Below, one piece after another: positions 41,818 through 50,199 of a DNA stretch of 64,000 nucleotides. The notes below the pieces were generated by a model. It worked only from the letters and a program-made list of their open reading frames with translations, was not told the origin of the DNA and made no database searches. Source of the DNA: JAEVLT01 sp964484065 (GTDB lineage Bacteria; Bacillota; Bacilli; Bacillales; Cytobacillaceae); contig CAZAEW010000004.1 of NCBI GenBank assembly GCA_964484065.1, positions 1 through 64,000 on the forward strand. The letters are read 5' to 3'. Position numbers and translations under genes: made by a program. How positions within the stretch are numbered: the first letter of the stretch is position 1; every line of letters starts with the position of its first letter.

Positions 41818-43287
41818 ATGCTTAATATTCGAAATGTTTCAGGCGGCTATGCAGGTGAGACGGTTCTAAAAGATATTTCCTTTGATGTGAAAACAGGGGA
41901 ATTATTTGGCATTTTAGGTCCAAATGGTAGCGGAAAAACCACCCTCTTGAAAATTCTCAGCGGAATTTTGCCTGTTCGAAATGGTGAGATTTTTTTAAAG
42001 GGAAAACGGCTTCAAGATTATTCCTCTAAACAGCTCGCACAGCTGGTGGCTGTTTTATCTCAGCATTCTTCACAATCTTTCTCCTATACGGTAAAAGAAA
42101 CCGTTTCTCTCGGACGCTATGCCCATCAAAAAGGCTGGTTTCAAGCATGGAGTAAAGATGATGAAGAGATCGTCCAAAGGGTCATGCTCCAGACAGGCAT
42201 CCATAAATTACAAAATAAAAATTTACTGGAATTGTCTGGAGGTGAGCAGCAGCGGGTTTTTTTAGCTCAAGCGCTTGCTCAGGAACCTGAAATTCTTCTC
42301 TTGGATGAACCAACCAATCATCTGGACCTGTCGTATCAGAAGGATTTATTAGACCTTCTCAAAAATTGGACGAAGGAGACCGGTTTAACGGTCATTTCCA
42401 TTTTCCATGATTTAAACCTTGCCGGGCTCTACTGTGATAAACTCCTTCTATTGGAAAAAGGAACTATCCATTTTCAACACGTACCAAATGAAGTTTTGAA
42501 AGAAGACAGGATCCGGTCTGTTTTTCATACAAGTATCAAGAAGCATCCGCACCCGAGGGTAGCTGCACCGCAAATTGTCCTGCTTCCCCAGCTTGAACCA
42601 ATTGAAAATAAAGTCATCATTAATGAAGAATTTCTTCATTTTTACGGGGATTACCTGCGGCTTCGTTCACCCATTATGTTAAGAACGATGTCTTCTGCCG
42701 TGATTGGATCGGGAACAGGCTGGTATCAGGAATTTGTCAACCGGCATGTGGATAAGGATTATAACTGCAGTGATTACGCGCAAGAAATGTCCGATTTCTT
42801 GAGAAAAAATGGTTTTGAACCGGAACAGACCGTTGGGATGATGACGGCCGTTTTCATTGAAGATGTATCATATCAATTTTATCAGCATGAAGATTTCTCC
42901 TTATTTGTCGTTGTGACGGCTGGCGTCAGCAACGCAGTAGATGCTTCCAAAAGTGAAATGCATTCCTTTGAACTATCCCCGGGAACGATTAACACATGGA
43001 TTTTTGTGAATGGGGAACTGGCAGAAGAAGCGTTTATTCAATGTATGATGACGGCTACAGAAGCAAAGGTAAAGGTCATGAATGACCAAAATGTAATAGA
43101 TAAGGTTACTGGAACGATTGCCACCGGCACTTCAACAGACAGCATCTTGATTGCGGCTACCCAGCAAGGAAGACGCTTGGACTTTGCCGGAACGATCACC
43201 CCTTTGGGTAAACTCATCAGCAAAGGCGTTTATCAGTGCACAACCGAAGCCGTGCAAAAATCACGAAGAAGGTTCCGATTATCATGA
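41818..43287 (+). CDS. btuD: BtuD-CbiZ fusion: corrinoid ABC ATPase plus adenosylcobinamide amidohydrolase
   Basis: A two-domain protein of 489 residues. Residues 1-255 form an ABC ATPase with Walker A GPNGSGKTT (34-42), signature LSGGEQQ (139-145) and Walker B LLLDEP (160-165), completing the BtuFCD importer. Residues from about 275 to the end form a CbiZ domain, which hydrolyses adenosylcobinamide to adenosylcobyric acid and so lets the cell replace the aminopropanol arm of imported corrinoids. The same architecture exists in B. subtilis YvrA. ATG 41818 follows AAAAGGGGTGG. It overlaps cbiB by ATGA. Confidence 0.92.
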   Translation: MLNIRNVSGGYAGETVLKDISFDVKTGELFGILGPNGSGKTTLLKILSGILPVRNGEIFLKGKRLQDYSSKQLAQLVAVLSQHSSQSFSYTVKETVSLGRYAHQKGWFQAWSKDDEEIVQRVMLQTGIHKLQNKNLLELSGGEQQRVFLAQALAQEPEILLLDEPTNHLDLSYQKDLLDLLKNWTKETGLTVISIFHDLNLAGLYCDKLLLLEKGTIHFQHVPNEVLKEDRIRSVFHTSIKKHPHPRVAAPQIVLLPQLEPIENKVIINEEFLHFYGDYLRLRSPIMLRTMSSAVIGSGTGWYQEFVNRHVDKDYNCSDYAQEMSDFLRKNGFEPEQTVGMMTAVFIEDVSYQFYQHEDFSLFVVVTAGVSNAVDASKSEMHSFELSPGTINTWIFVNGELAEEAFIQCMMTATEAKVKVMNDQNVIDKVTGTIATGTSTDSILIAATQQGRRLDFAGTITPLGKLISKGVYQCTTEAVQKSRRRFRLS

Positions 43288-44264
43288 TTTATCATTTACT
43301 TTCGATAACGCTTGCCTATTTAATCGATTTGCTAATAGGGGATCCCCCTGATTGGCCGCATCCTGTAAAATGGTTCGGCCGGATGATCTCTTTTTTTGAA
43401 AAGCGCTGGAATCAAGGGGAAAACAGACGGTTTAAGGGAGTTTTGATGCTTGTTTTCATTTTGCTGACTGTCTATCTTACCGTCAGTGTTTTTGTTTTTA
43501 TCGGCTATCGAATTCACCCGGTCGTTGGAGTAATCCTGGAAGCTGTGATCATTTCCGGTGCCATTGCTCAAAAAAGCTTAAGGCAGGCTGCTCTTGATGT
43601 TTATCTTCCTCTAAAAGAAGGAGACTTAAAGACTGCAAGGACAAAACTATCTTACATTGTCGGACGCGATACACAGAAGCTGGACGAAGGAGAGATCTCC
43701 CGCGGAGCGATCGAAACAGTTGCGGAAAATACAAGTGACGGTGTCACTGCTCCATTGTTTTGGGCATTGCTTGGAGGCGCACCGCTCGCTATGGTTTATC
43801 GGGCGGCGAATACATGTGATTCAATGGTCGGATACATAAATGAGCGCTATAAAGATTTTGGCTGGGCATCCGCCAAATGGGATGATGTCATGAACTATAT
43901 TCCGAGCCGTTTGACTGGTATGATGATGGTGCTTGGCAACAAGCCGCAAAGGACGAATACCAAAAAAGCCTGGTCGATATTGTTCCGCGATGCTAAGCGG
44001 CATCCAAGCCCGAACAGCGGGTGGTGCGAGGCTGGTGTTGCCGCCATTTTAGGGATTCAGCTTGGGGGGGTTAACTATTATAAAGGTCTGATCTCAAACC
44101 GGGCAAAGATGGGCGATCCGCTCCGGCCTATTCAGGCAGAGCAGATTCACAATGCCAATACTATTTTAAGCAGAACATCTTTTTTGTTTTTACTATTATT
44201 ATGGGCAGGAGGGATGATGATCAATGTGGCCGTCACATGGTTCAAATCCTCAATATTTATTTAA
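43284..44264 (+). CDS. cbiB: Adenosylcobinamide-phosphate synthase (CbiB/CobD type)
   Basis: A membrane enzyme that joins cobyric acid to aminopropanol phosphate. 326 residues and four to five helices; hallmark motifs are DLLIGDPPDWPHPVKWFG (about 15-32), SRGAIETVAENTSDG (about 138-152), and the NPSGWCEA-like PNSGWCEAGVAAILG near 255. ATG 43284 shares ATGA with the preceding stop, with an AAGAAGG box 10-13 bases upstream. Its substrate is made by CobD, encoded next. Confidence 0.93.
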   Translation: MIYHLLSITLAYLIDLLIGDPPDWPHPVKWFGRMISFFEKRWNQGENRRFKGVLMLVFILLTVYLTVSVFVFIGYRIHPVVGVILEAVIISGAIAQKSLRQAALDVYLPLKEGDLKTARTKLSYIVGRDTQKLDEGEISRGAIETVAENTSDGVTAPLFWALLGGAPLAMVYRAANTCDSMVGYINERYKDFGWASAKWDDVMNYIPSRLTGMMMVLGNKPQRTNTKKAWSILFRDAKRHPSPNSGWCEAGVAAILGIQLGGVNYYKGLISNRAKMGDPLRPIQAEQIHNANTILSRTSFLFLLLLWAGGMMINVAVTWFKSSIFI

Positions 44265-45300
44265 AGCCATCGGTATGCCGCTGCCGGAGCGATATCTTGA
44301 TTTTAGCGCCAACATCAATCCGCTTGGCCCTCCGGAACAATTGAAAACGAATTGGGCAGGGCTTTTTAACAAAATTTTGGTATACCCCGACCCATACGCA
44401 GTTCGTTTACGTGAAAAATTATCAAGAAAAGAAAATATACCGATCGAATCGTTATTAATAGGTAACGGAGGATCAGAACTGATAAATCTTACTGCAAGAA
44501 TGCTGGAAGGAAAAAAAGTTTTACTGTTCCAGCCTGCATTTTCTGAGTATGAGCAAGCCTGCCGGAACAATGGCTGTCAGATTGAATATCATCAATTGGC
44601 GGCACCGGATTTTGAGCTGGACCTTGATCAATTGCGGCCAAAATTGAGAGAAGCAGATGCAGTATTTTTTTGCAATCCCAGTAATCCGACAGGGATCCAT
44701 TATCCGCGATTGGATATTCTTTCCATTCTGGATGAATGTGAAAAAAACGGTACCCTTTTGGTTTTGGATGAGGCTTTTTACGATTTTTTGGAGGAATATG
44801 AATCTATTATTCCGTACATAGATAACTATCGCCATTTAATCGTTATTCGATCGATGACGAAGATGTTTGCGATTCCGGGGATCCGCCTGGGGTATCTTGC
44901 GGCAAAACCTGAGACGATCACTGAATTATCCAAATGGCAATCGCATTGGAATACAAACGCGATAGCGTTGGCAGCGGGCGAATTGTGTCTTCAAGACGAT
45001 TACTTTGTTAAACAAACACAAACCTTTATCGCAAATGAACGAAGTCAGCTGTTTATACAACTCAAAGGACACGAATATTTGTTATCCTCATCGAAAGTAA
45101 ATTTTTATTTGCTGAGGGATCCTCTGCTTGTGGATCAATATGAATTGTTTTTGTTTCTGCTTAAAAAGGGAATTATCCCCCGGCATACCTTAAACTTCCA
45201 TGGTTTAGAGGGAAAATGGCTGCGCTTTGCTATTAAAAACAGTGTGGAAAATGAGAGGTTGATGGAGGTGCTGAACGAATGGCGGCAAAATCATCGTTAG
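44224..45300 (+). CDS. cobD: L-threonine-O-3-phosphate decarboxylase
   Basis: A PLP-dependent class I aminotransferase-fold enzyme that makes (R)-1-aminopropan-2-ol phosphate from threonine phosphate. Its N-terminus has HGSNPQ and LDFSANINPLG (about 25-35), typical of CobD, then CNPSNPTG (150-157) and the PLP Lys K213 (SMTKMFAIPG). Length 358 residues. ATG 44224 follows GCAGGAGGGATGATGATCA and overlaps cbiB by 41 bp. No PduX-type threonine kinase gene is nearby. Confidence 0.92.
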   Translation: MWPSHGSNPQYLFKAIGMPLPERYLDFSANINPLGPPEQLKTNWAGLFNKILVYPDPYAVRLREKLSRKENIPIESLLIGNGGSELINLTARMLEGKKVLLFQPAFSEYEQACRNNGCQIEYHQLAAPDFELDLDQLRPKLREADAVFFCNPSNPTGIHYPRLDILSILDECEKNGTLLVLDEAFYDFLEEYESIIPYIDNYRHLIVIRSMTKMFAIPGIRLGYLAAKPETITELSKWQSHWNTNAIALAAGELCLQDDYFVKQTQTFIANERSQLFIQLKGHEYLLSSSKVNFYLLRDPLLVDQYELFLFLLKKGIIPRHTLNFHGLEGKWLRFAIKNSVENERLMEVLNEWRQNHR

Positions 45301-45854
45301 TATTTATTACCGGCGGAGTCAGAAGCGGAAAGAGCAGCTTTGCCGAACGGATGGCTGAGGAAATTGCGGTCAAAACGAGAGGACAACTTTATTACTTGGC
45401 CACAGGGGTTCCATTTGATTCCGAAATGAAGGAACGAATCCAAAAGCACAAGGAGGATCGGGCTAAAGGAAAATATGGCTGGAAAACGTTGGAACAATCC
45501 GAAAATATCAGTGAACTGGCCTGCAGTTTCCAAGGCCATGAGGTTGTTTTACTCGATTGTCTGACAACATTGTTAAATAACGAACTCTATTCCGCAGAGC
45601 AAAATTGGAATGATGATTATATCGGTAAGGTAATGGAAAAAGCCATTACAGGAATCCTGCAGATTAAAACACAGATCCGGACGCTGATTATCGTCAGCAA
45701 CGAAGTGCTCCATGAACCGATACAAGAAAACGAACTGATTTTAACCTACAAGAAATTACTGGGCAAAATTCATCAAAAGATCGTTAAGGAAGCAGATAAA
45801 GCCTATTTAGTTGAAGCGGGAGTACCAATACTCATGAAAGGGGTGCAGGAATGA
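45279..45854 (+). CDS. cobU: Adenosylcobinamide kinase/guanylyltransferase
   Basis: Phosphorylates adenosylcobinamide and then transfers GMP to it. 191 residues: P-loop TGGVRSGKSS (11-20), the guanylylated His candidate H57 in IQKHKEDR, a VVLLDCLTTLLNN motif (about 88-100) and the SNEV motif near 143. The segment after SNEV (LHEPIQENELILTY) departs from the usual GIVP...RxxRD sequence of CobU. ATG 45279 follows ATGGAGGTGCTGAACGA and overlaps cobD. A second, compact CobU-like gene lies downstream at 48665. Confidence 0.88.
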   Translation: MAAKSSLVFITGGVRSGKSSFAERMAEEIAVKTRGQLYYLATGVPFDSEMKERIQKHKEDRAKGKYGWKTLEQSENISELACSFQGHEVVLLDCLTTLLNNELYSAEQNWNDDYIGKVMEKAITGILQIKTQIRTLIIVSNEVLHEPIQENELILTYKKLLGKIHQKIVKEADKAYLVEAGVPILMKGVQE

Positions 45855-47359
45855 AGGGAGTCATGATTCAAGGGACGTCGTCTGATGTAGGAAAAAGTTT
45901 AATTGTAACTGCACTCTGCCGGATGTTTGTCAATGAAGGTTTGAAAGTTGCCCCATTTAAGTCACAAAACATGTCCAATAACTCTTATGTCACCTTTGAC
46001 GGAAAAGAGATTGGCCGAGCACAGGGAATTCAGGCAGAAGCGGCAAAAACGGAAGCCGCTGTCTGGATGAATCCGATTTTATTAAAACCAAGATCGCATC
46101 AGCATTCAGAGGTCGTATTTTTGGGGCGTGCTGCTGAATCATTATCAGGACGGGACTATCGGGAACGATTTTATGAAAAAGGTCTTGAGGTTATTCGTAA
46201 TTCTCTCGCTCATTTAGAAAAGGAATACAATTTTCTTGTCATCGAGGGGGCTGGAAGCCCTGCTGAAATCAATTTAAAAGATCGAGAGATTGTCAATATG
46301 AAAGTAGCAGAAATGGCCGATGTACCGGTCATTCTTGTTGCGGATATCGACCGGGGCGGGGTATTTGCCAGCATCGTGGGAACACTAGACTTGCTCGAAC
46401 CTGAGGAAAGGGAGCGCGTTGCCGGAATCATCATTAACAAATTCCTGGGAGATCTTTCGCTGTTTGAAGATGGGGTTCGCTTTCTGGAAGAGAAAACGGG
46501 GATTCCCGTATTAGGGGTTTTGCCATATGTGGATCATCATATGATCGATGGAGAGGACTCCTTGTCAATTGGCGGACAATTTTATCGGCGGACAAATGCA
46601 GATCTTGATATTGCCGTAATAGGGCTGCCGTTTATTTCAAATTACAGCGACTTAGAGCCATTTTTGTACGAGGAGGATGTTTCACTGCGCTGGGTTAAAG
46701 ATGCGGCGGAATTCGGGCAGCCGGATGCTGTTATCATTCCCGGTACAAAGAGCACCATCAAAGATTTGGATAATCTGCGGATAAAACAGCTCGACGAGAC
46801 AATCCAAAAGCACGTGAAAAATGGCGGTTTTTTGCTTGGAATTTGCGGCGGATATCAAATGATGGGTGAAGAAATTGTTGATGAAGCTGGGTCTGATACA
46901 GGAGTTATTGGAAGTTCAGTTAAAGGATTGGGATATATTCCAGCTACAACGATCTTCCATCATGAAAAAGAAACAACGAGGACAACAGGAAAGCTTCACA
47001 TTGATACGGGGCTGATAAATGAACATAGACTGGAAGGATATGAGATTCACTTGGGAAAGACCGTTCTTGAGCGAAACGATTGTTCCTTTTTGCAGTTCGC
47101 AGATGGAGATGCTGACGGGTATTTTGGAGAGAATGGCAAGATCATCGGAACGTATCTTCACCATCTTTTTCATAATGATGAATGGAGGACGGAGTGGTTA
47201 AATATGATTCGGAAAATTAAAGGGCTTGCACCTCAAGAAGTGACCCGGATTAGCGATTTTAAGGATCAGCGCTTTGATGACCTTGCACAGCAAATGAAAG
47301 AACATCTGAATTGGGAACTTCTTAACCAAATCATCAACCAATGGAGTGCGAGAATATGA
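45851..47359 (+). CDS. cobQ: Cobyric acid synthase
   Basis: A glutamine-dependent amidotransferase (CbiP/CobQ) amidating adenosylcobyrinate a,c-diamide to cobyric acid. The N-terminal P-loop-like synthetase domain opens MIQGTSSDVGKSLIVTALCR (shown as GTSSDVGKS, about 6-14) with PFKSQNMSNNS. The C-terminal type I glutaminase-like domain has the nucleophile Cys in LGICGGYQMMG (about 331-341). 502 residues, normal. The start overlaps the cobU stop. Its presence implies use of incomplete corrinoids or a de novo cbi cluster elsewhere in the genome. Confidence 0.95.
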   Translation: MKGVMIQGTSSDVGKSLIVTALCRMFVNEGLKVAPFKSQNMSNNSYVTFDGKEIGRAQGIQAEAAKTEAAVWMNPILLKPRSHQHSEVVFLGRAAESLSGRDYRERFYEKGLEVIRNSLAHLEKEYNFLVIEGAGSPAEINLKDREIVNMKVAEMADVPVILVADIDRGGVFASIVGTLDLLEPEERERVAGIIINKFLGDLSLFEDGVRFLEEKTGIPVLGVLPYVDHHMIDGEDSLSIGGQFYRRTNADLDIAVIGLPFISNYSDLEPFLYEEDVSLRWVKDAAEFGQPDAVIIPGTKSTIKDLDNLRIKQLDETIQKHVKNGGFLLGICGGYQMMGEEIVDEAGSDTGVIGSSVKGLGYIPATTIFHHEKETTRTTGKLHIDTGLINEHRLEGYEIHLGKTVLERNDCSFLQFADGDADGYFGENGKIIGTYLHHLFHNDEWRTEWLNMIRKIKGLAPQEVTRISDFKDQRFDDLAQQMKEHLNWELLNQIINQWSARI

Positions 47360-48144
47360 AATTGATCAAAGGGTTTTTGATTAATCTGCAATTTTTCACA
47401 GCGATTCCAATTAAACTTGAATTGCCTATGGATCAAGCCCATCTTCGCCGTTCGGTCCAAACGTTCCCTCTTTTAGGGTTATTTCAAGGCCTTATTTATT
47501 CATTCCTATTATACGCCGTGCTGACCTGGACACCATTTTCACATACAGCTGCTGCTTTTTTATTGTGGCTGGCAACGATTCTCCTTACGGGGGGGATTCA
47601 TTTGGACGGCTGGATGGATGCCAGTGATGCTTACTTCTCGTATCAGAATCTTGAGAAAAGGCTTGCGATTATGAAGGATCCGCGCACAGGTGCTTTTGGC
47701 GTGATTTCGATTATTGTTTTATTAAGCTGCCGCTTTTTCTTTATTTTTGAATTAACGAGTGCGGTCCATTTTATGACATATATCTTGATCGCAGCCCTTC
47801 CTTTTTTGAGTAAAAATGTGATGGGTGCTATGCTGATTATGGTAAAGTCTGCTAAAAGTGAAGGCCTGGGCCGCATGTTTCAAGAGGCAGCTCCGGCGAA
47901 AGTGCTGTGGATTTACCCTCTGTATATGGTTGTTTTTCTTTTCACTGCTCTTTTTTTAGGCGGAGAGTTTATGAGACTGGGTATTCTCATTATGGCTGCG
48001 GCCGCTAGTTATTTCATTTGCCGCCGGAATGCCCTCAAGTGGTTTGGCGGAATTACAGGTGATGTACTTGGCGCATCAGTAGAAGGGACTGAGTTGATAT
48101 TATGGACGGTCATGTGGTTATTGCACTATTTCGTCATGGGTTAA
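47356..48144 (+). CDS. cobS: Cobalamin-5'-phosphate synthase (adenosylcobinamide-GDP ribazoletransferase)
   Basis: An integral membrane enzyme that joins AdoCbi-GDP with alpha-ribazole (phosphate), the last assembly step. 262 residues with six or so helices. Motifs are FFTAIPI near 14-20, GGIHLDGWMDASDA (about 79-92) and MKDPRTGAFGV (about 106-116). ATG 47356 shares ATGA with the cobQ stop, behind TGGAGTGCGAGAAT. Confidence 0.93.
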   Translation: MKLIKGFLINLQFFTAIPIKLELPMDQAHLRRSVQTFPLLGLFQGLIYSFLLYAVLTWTPFSHTAAAFLLWLATILLTGGIHLDGWMDASDAYFSYQNLEKRLAIMKDPRTGAFGVISIIVLLSCRFFFIFELTSAVHFMTYILIAALPFLSKNVMGAMLIMVKSAKSEGLGRMFQEAAPAKVLWIYPLYMVVFLFTALFLGGEFMRLGILIMAAAASYFICRRNALKWFGGITGDVLGASVEGTELILWTVMWLLHYFVMG

Positions 48145-48713
48145 CGGAAGAAAATAAACGAAAAGCTTATTTGGGCTGGAATGATTCGCCTTTATGTGCT
48201 GAATCGAAAAACTTGGCAACATCCAGCACATACGAGTGCTATTTTTCCAGCGATCTCAACCGTTGTATTCAAACAGGAAATTTGTTGTTTCCTAATGAGA
48301 CATTGACGCTCTTAAAAGAGTTAAGGGAAATGGATTTTGGCCAGTGGCAAGGAAAAACTTATGAAGAACTAAAAGGGATTAAGCATTACCAAATGTGGAT
48401 CAATGATCCCTATACTGTTTGCCCGCCAAGAGGGGAATCCTTTCAACAATTTAGCGAAAGAGTTGATAACGGTTGGAAAAACATCAGGGATCTAATTCTT
48501 TCAAAGGACATCCAGCGCTGTGCGGTCGTCACACATGGCGGTGTTGTCAAATACTTGTTGTCGAAATATGCTCCGGAATCAAAAGAGTTTTGGAAATGGC
48601 AAGTGCCGCATGGCTGGGGGATTGAGCTGATGTTTGACCGAGAAGCGCTAAGGAGGGGAGAACGTTGCATTTTATTACAGGAGGCGCCTTTAACGGAAAA
48701 AAAGCCTGGGTGA
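48102..48713 (+). CDS. cobC: Histidine phosphatase family protein, probable alpha-ribazole phosphatase CobC
   Basis: A phosphoglycerate-mutase-like phosphatase with the LFRHGLTEEN catalytic motif (about 9-18), the ELREMDFGQWQG segment (about 72-83) with the acid residue, and the second His in VVTHGGVV. 203 residues. In this operon it most likely removes the 5' phosphate from adenosylcobalamin-5'-phosphate or alpha-ribazole phosphate. ATG 48102 overlaps cobS by 43 bp. Family firm; exact substrate inferred from context. Confidence 0.85.
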   Translation: MDGHVVIALFRHGLTEENKRKAYLGWNDSPLCAESKNLATSSTYECYFSSDLNRCIQTGNLLFPNETLTLLKELREMDFGQWQGKTYEELKGIKHYQMWINDPYTVCPPRGESFQQFSERVDNGWKNIRDLILSKDIQRCAVVTHGGVVKYLLSKYAPESKEFWKWQVPHGWGIELMFDREALRRGERCILLQEAPLTEKKPG

Positions 48714-49099
48714 AGAACAATTATGAGGTCACAGAAGAAAAAGATTGGATCTCCGCATATCAAAACCAGCCGCTTCCAGATGAATTAACCGGCATCCAAC
48801 ACGAGTTTCTCATATTAGAGGGAATTGAAATTTGGTTAAAGTCTTTAGCTGAACAATTTGGTGCAAAAAGAGCACGGGAAATTTGGAAAGCAAGATTGGA
48901 GCATTGGCGGTTATGGGAAAAAGGCAATTCAAATCGAAAATTAGTTGTGATCGGAACCGATATCACGAAGGGCATTGTCCCGCTTGGAGAAAATAATCGC
49001 CTCTGGCGAGATGCAGCGGGCTGGGCATTTCAGGACACGGCGGCCGCCTCAGATAGAGTCGACGTAATCTGGTATGGAATTAATCAAACAATAAAATAA
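48665..49099 (+). CDS. Compact CobU-family P-loop protein, 144 aa
   Basis: A short relative of the adenosylcobinamide kinase/guanylyltransferase. It keeps a P-loop (TGGAFNGKKAW, about 5-15), a stretch equivalent to CobU's LDCLTLWL (LEGIEIWLKSL, about 51-61) and a well conserved C-terminus (GTDITKGIVPLGENNRLWRD, ~98-117, then VIWYGI). It lacks the roughly 40-residue region that holds the guanylylated His of CobU. The start is TTG 48665, six bases after AGGAGGGG, overlapping cobC by 49 bp. It may be a kinase-only enzyme, a partner subunit of the full-length CobU, or a regulator. Confidence 0.75.
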   Translation: MHFITGGAFNGKKAWVKNNYEVTEEKDWISAYQNQPLPDELTGIQHEFLILEGIEIWLKSLAEQFGAKRAREIWKARLEHWRLWEKGNSNRKLVVIGTDITKGIVPLGENNRLWRDAAGWAFQDTAAASDRVDVIWYGINQTIK

Positions 49100-49115
49100 T
49101 GGGGGACCGATTTAG

Positions 49116-49700
49116 ATGAGAATTTACACACGAACAGGGGATAAAGGAAAAACAAGCATTATTGGCGGACGCGTGGATAAAGATGACGTTCGCGTTGAGG
49201 CATACGGGACAGTGGACGAAGTTAACTGTTTTGTCGGACAGGCAATCATTGAACTCAATCCGGAAATTTTTGCAGATGTTCTGGACGATCTTGAAAAAAT
49301 CCAGCATGAATTATTTGACTGCGGAGGAGACCTTGCAAATGTTTCGGTAAAACGTGAAAACAAACTTCAGCAAGATTCCATTGATTATTTAGAAAAGCGG
49401 ATTGATGAGTTTACGGCAGAGGCTCCTGAACTGGAACGTTTTATTTTACCGGGAGGAACAAAACCTGCTGCCTCTATTCACCTGGCCAGGACCGTTACAA
49501 GAAGAGCGGAAAGGTTAATTGTCAAACTTTCGAAGTCAGAAGCAAAGGTACCGGAAATGGCGCAGAAATACATCAATCGTCTTTCAGACTATTTTTTTGC
49601 ATTAGCAAGGGTGATTAATTTCAGGCTGCATGTAAAAGACGTCGAGTATGTACGCAGTGCAAAAGTGTTTCGGGATGGAAAGCGAAGGGAGGAAAAATAA
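49116..49700 (+). CDS. pduO: PduO-type ATP:cob(I)alamin adenosyltransferase
   Basis: Transfers the adenosyl group of ATP to Co(I) corrinoids. 194 residues, three-helix-bundle family. The N-terminal ATP-binding motif is TRTGDKGKTSIIGG (about 5-18), then VEAYGTVDEVNCFVG (about 27-41) and the C-terminal RRAERLIV and YINRLSDYFF signatures. ATG 49116 follows ATGGGGGACCGATTTAG. Adenosylation lets the salvaged corrinoid enter the CbiZ/CobU steps and act as riboswitch ligand. Confidence 0.95.
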   Translation: MRIYTRTGDKGKTSIIGGRVDKDDVRVEAYGTVDEVNCFVGQAIIELNPEIFADVLDDLEKIQHELFDCGGDLANVSVKRENKLQQDSIDYLEKRIDEFTAEAPELERFILPGGTKPAASIHLARTVTRRAERLIVKLSKSEAKVPEMAQKYINRLSDYFFALARVINFRLHVKDVEYVRSAKVFRDGKRREEK

Positions 49701-49701
49701 G

Positions 49702-50199
49702 GTGAAGATCAAAACCCTAAGTCTTTTAGCTTTGATGATTGCTCTCTCTGCTGTCGGCGCGAGCATTAAAATACCTGCGGTTATTGACAGTGTAGCCTTG
49801 GATGCGTTACCGGCCTTGCTTGCAGCCGCCTTATTGGGTGTCGGTGCGGGAGCAATAACAGGCGCATTTGGTCATCTTTTATCCGCATTAATCGGCGGGT
49901 TTCCTTTAGGTCCTATGCATCTATTGATAGCAGCAGAAATGGCTGTACTTTCCTGGCTGTTTGGGCTCCTTTACAAGAAAAACAAAAAAATTATCGCTGG
50001 TATCGTTTTTATTGCGGGGAATGCGTTCGTTGCCCCCATCCCGTTTATTTTCTTAATGAATATCGGGTTTTATATAGCGATTGTTCCTTCATTATTAATT
50101 GGTTCCGCACTTAATACAGTGCTGGCTTTAATTATCATTCCAAGGCTTTCTTCTATTTTCCAGCACGGGATCAATAAGCATCGGGATGTTCATCAATGA
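49702..50199 (+). CDS. cblT: ECF-type membrane transporter, probable alpha-ribazole importer CblT
   Basis: A small polytopic protein, 165 residues and five to six helices, with the look of an ECF transporter substrate-specific (S) component: an N-terminal VKIKTLSLLALMIALSAVGAS-type start (first helix with ALMIALSAVG) and a Gly-rich GVGAGAITGAFGHLLSAL segment near 50-67. The start is GTG 49702, following GGGAGGAAAAATAAG; it overlaps nothing upstream. Paired with the downstream kinase it matches the CblT-CblS alpha-ribazole salvage pair described in Listeria and Geobacillus. The transported ligand is inferred from that context. Confidence 0.8.
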   Translation: MKIKTLSLLALMIALSAVGASIKIPAVIDSVALDALPALLAAALLGVGAGAITGAFGHLLSALIGGFPLGPMHLLIAAEMAVLSWLFGLLYKKNKKIIAGIVFIAGNAFVAPIPFIFLMNIGFYIAIVPSLLIGSALNTVLALIIIPRLSSIFQHGINKHRDVHQ

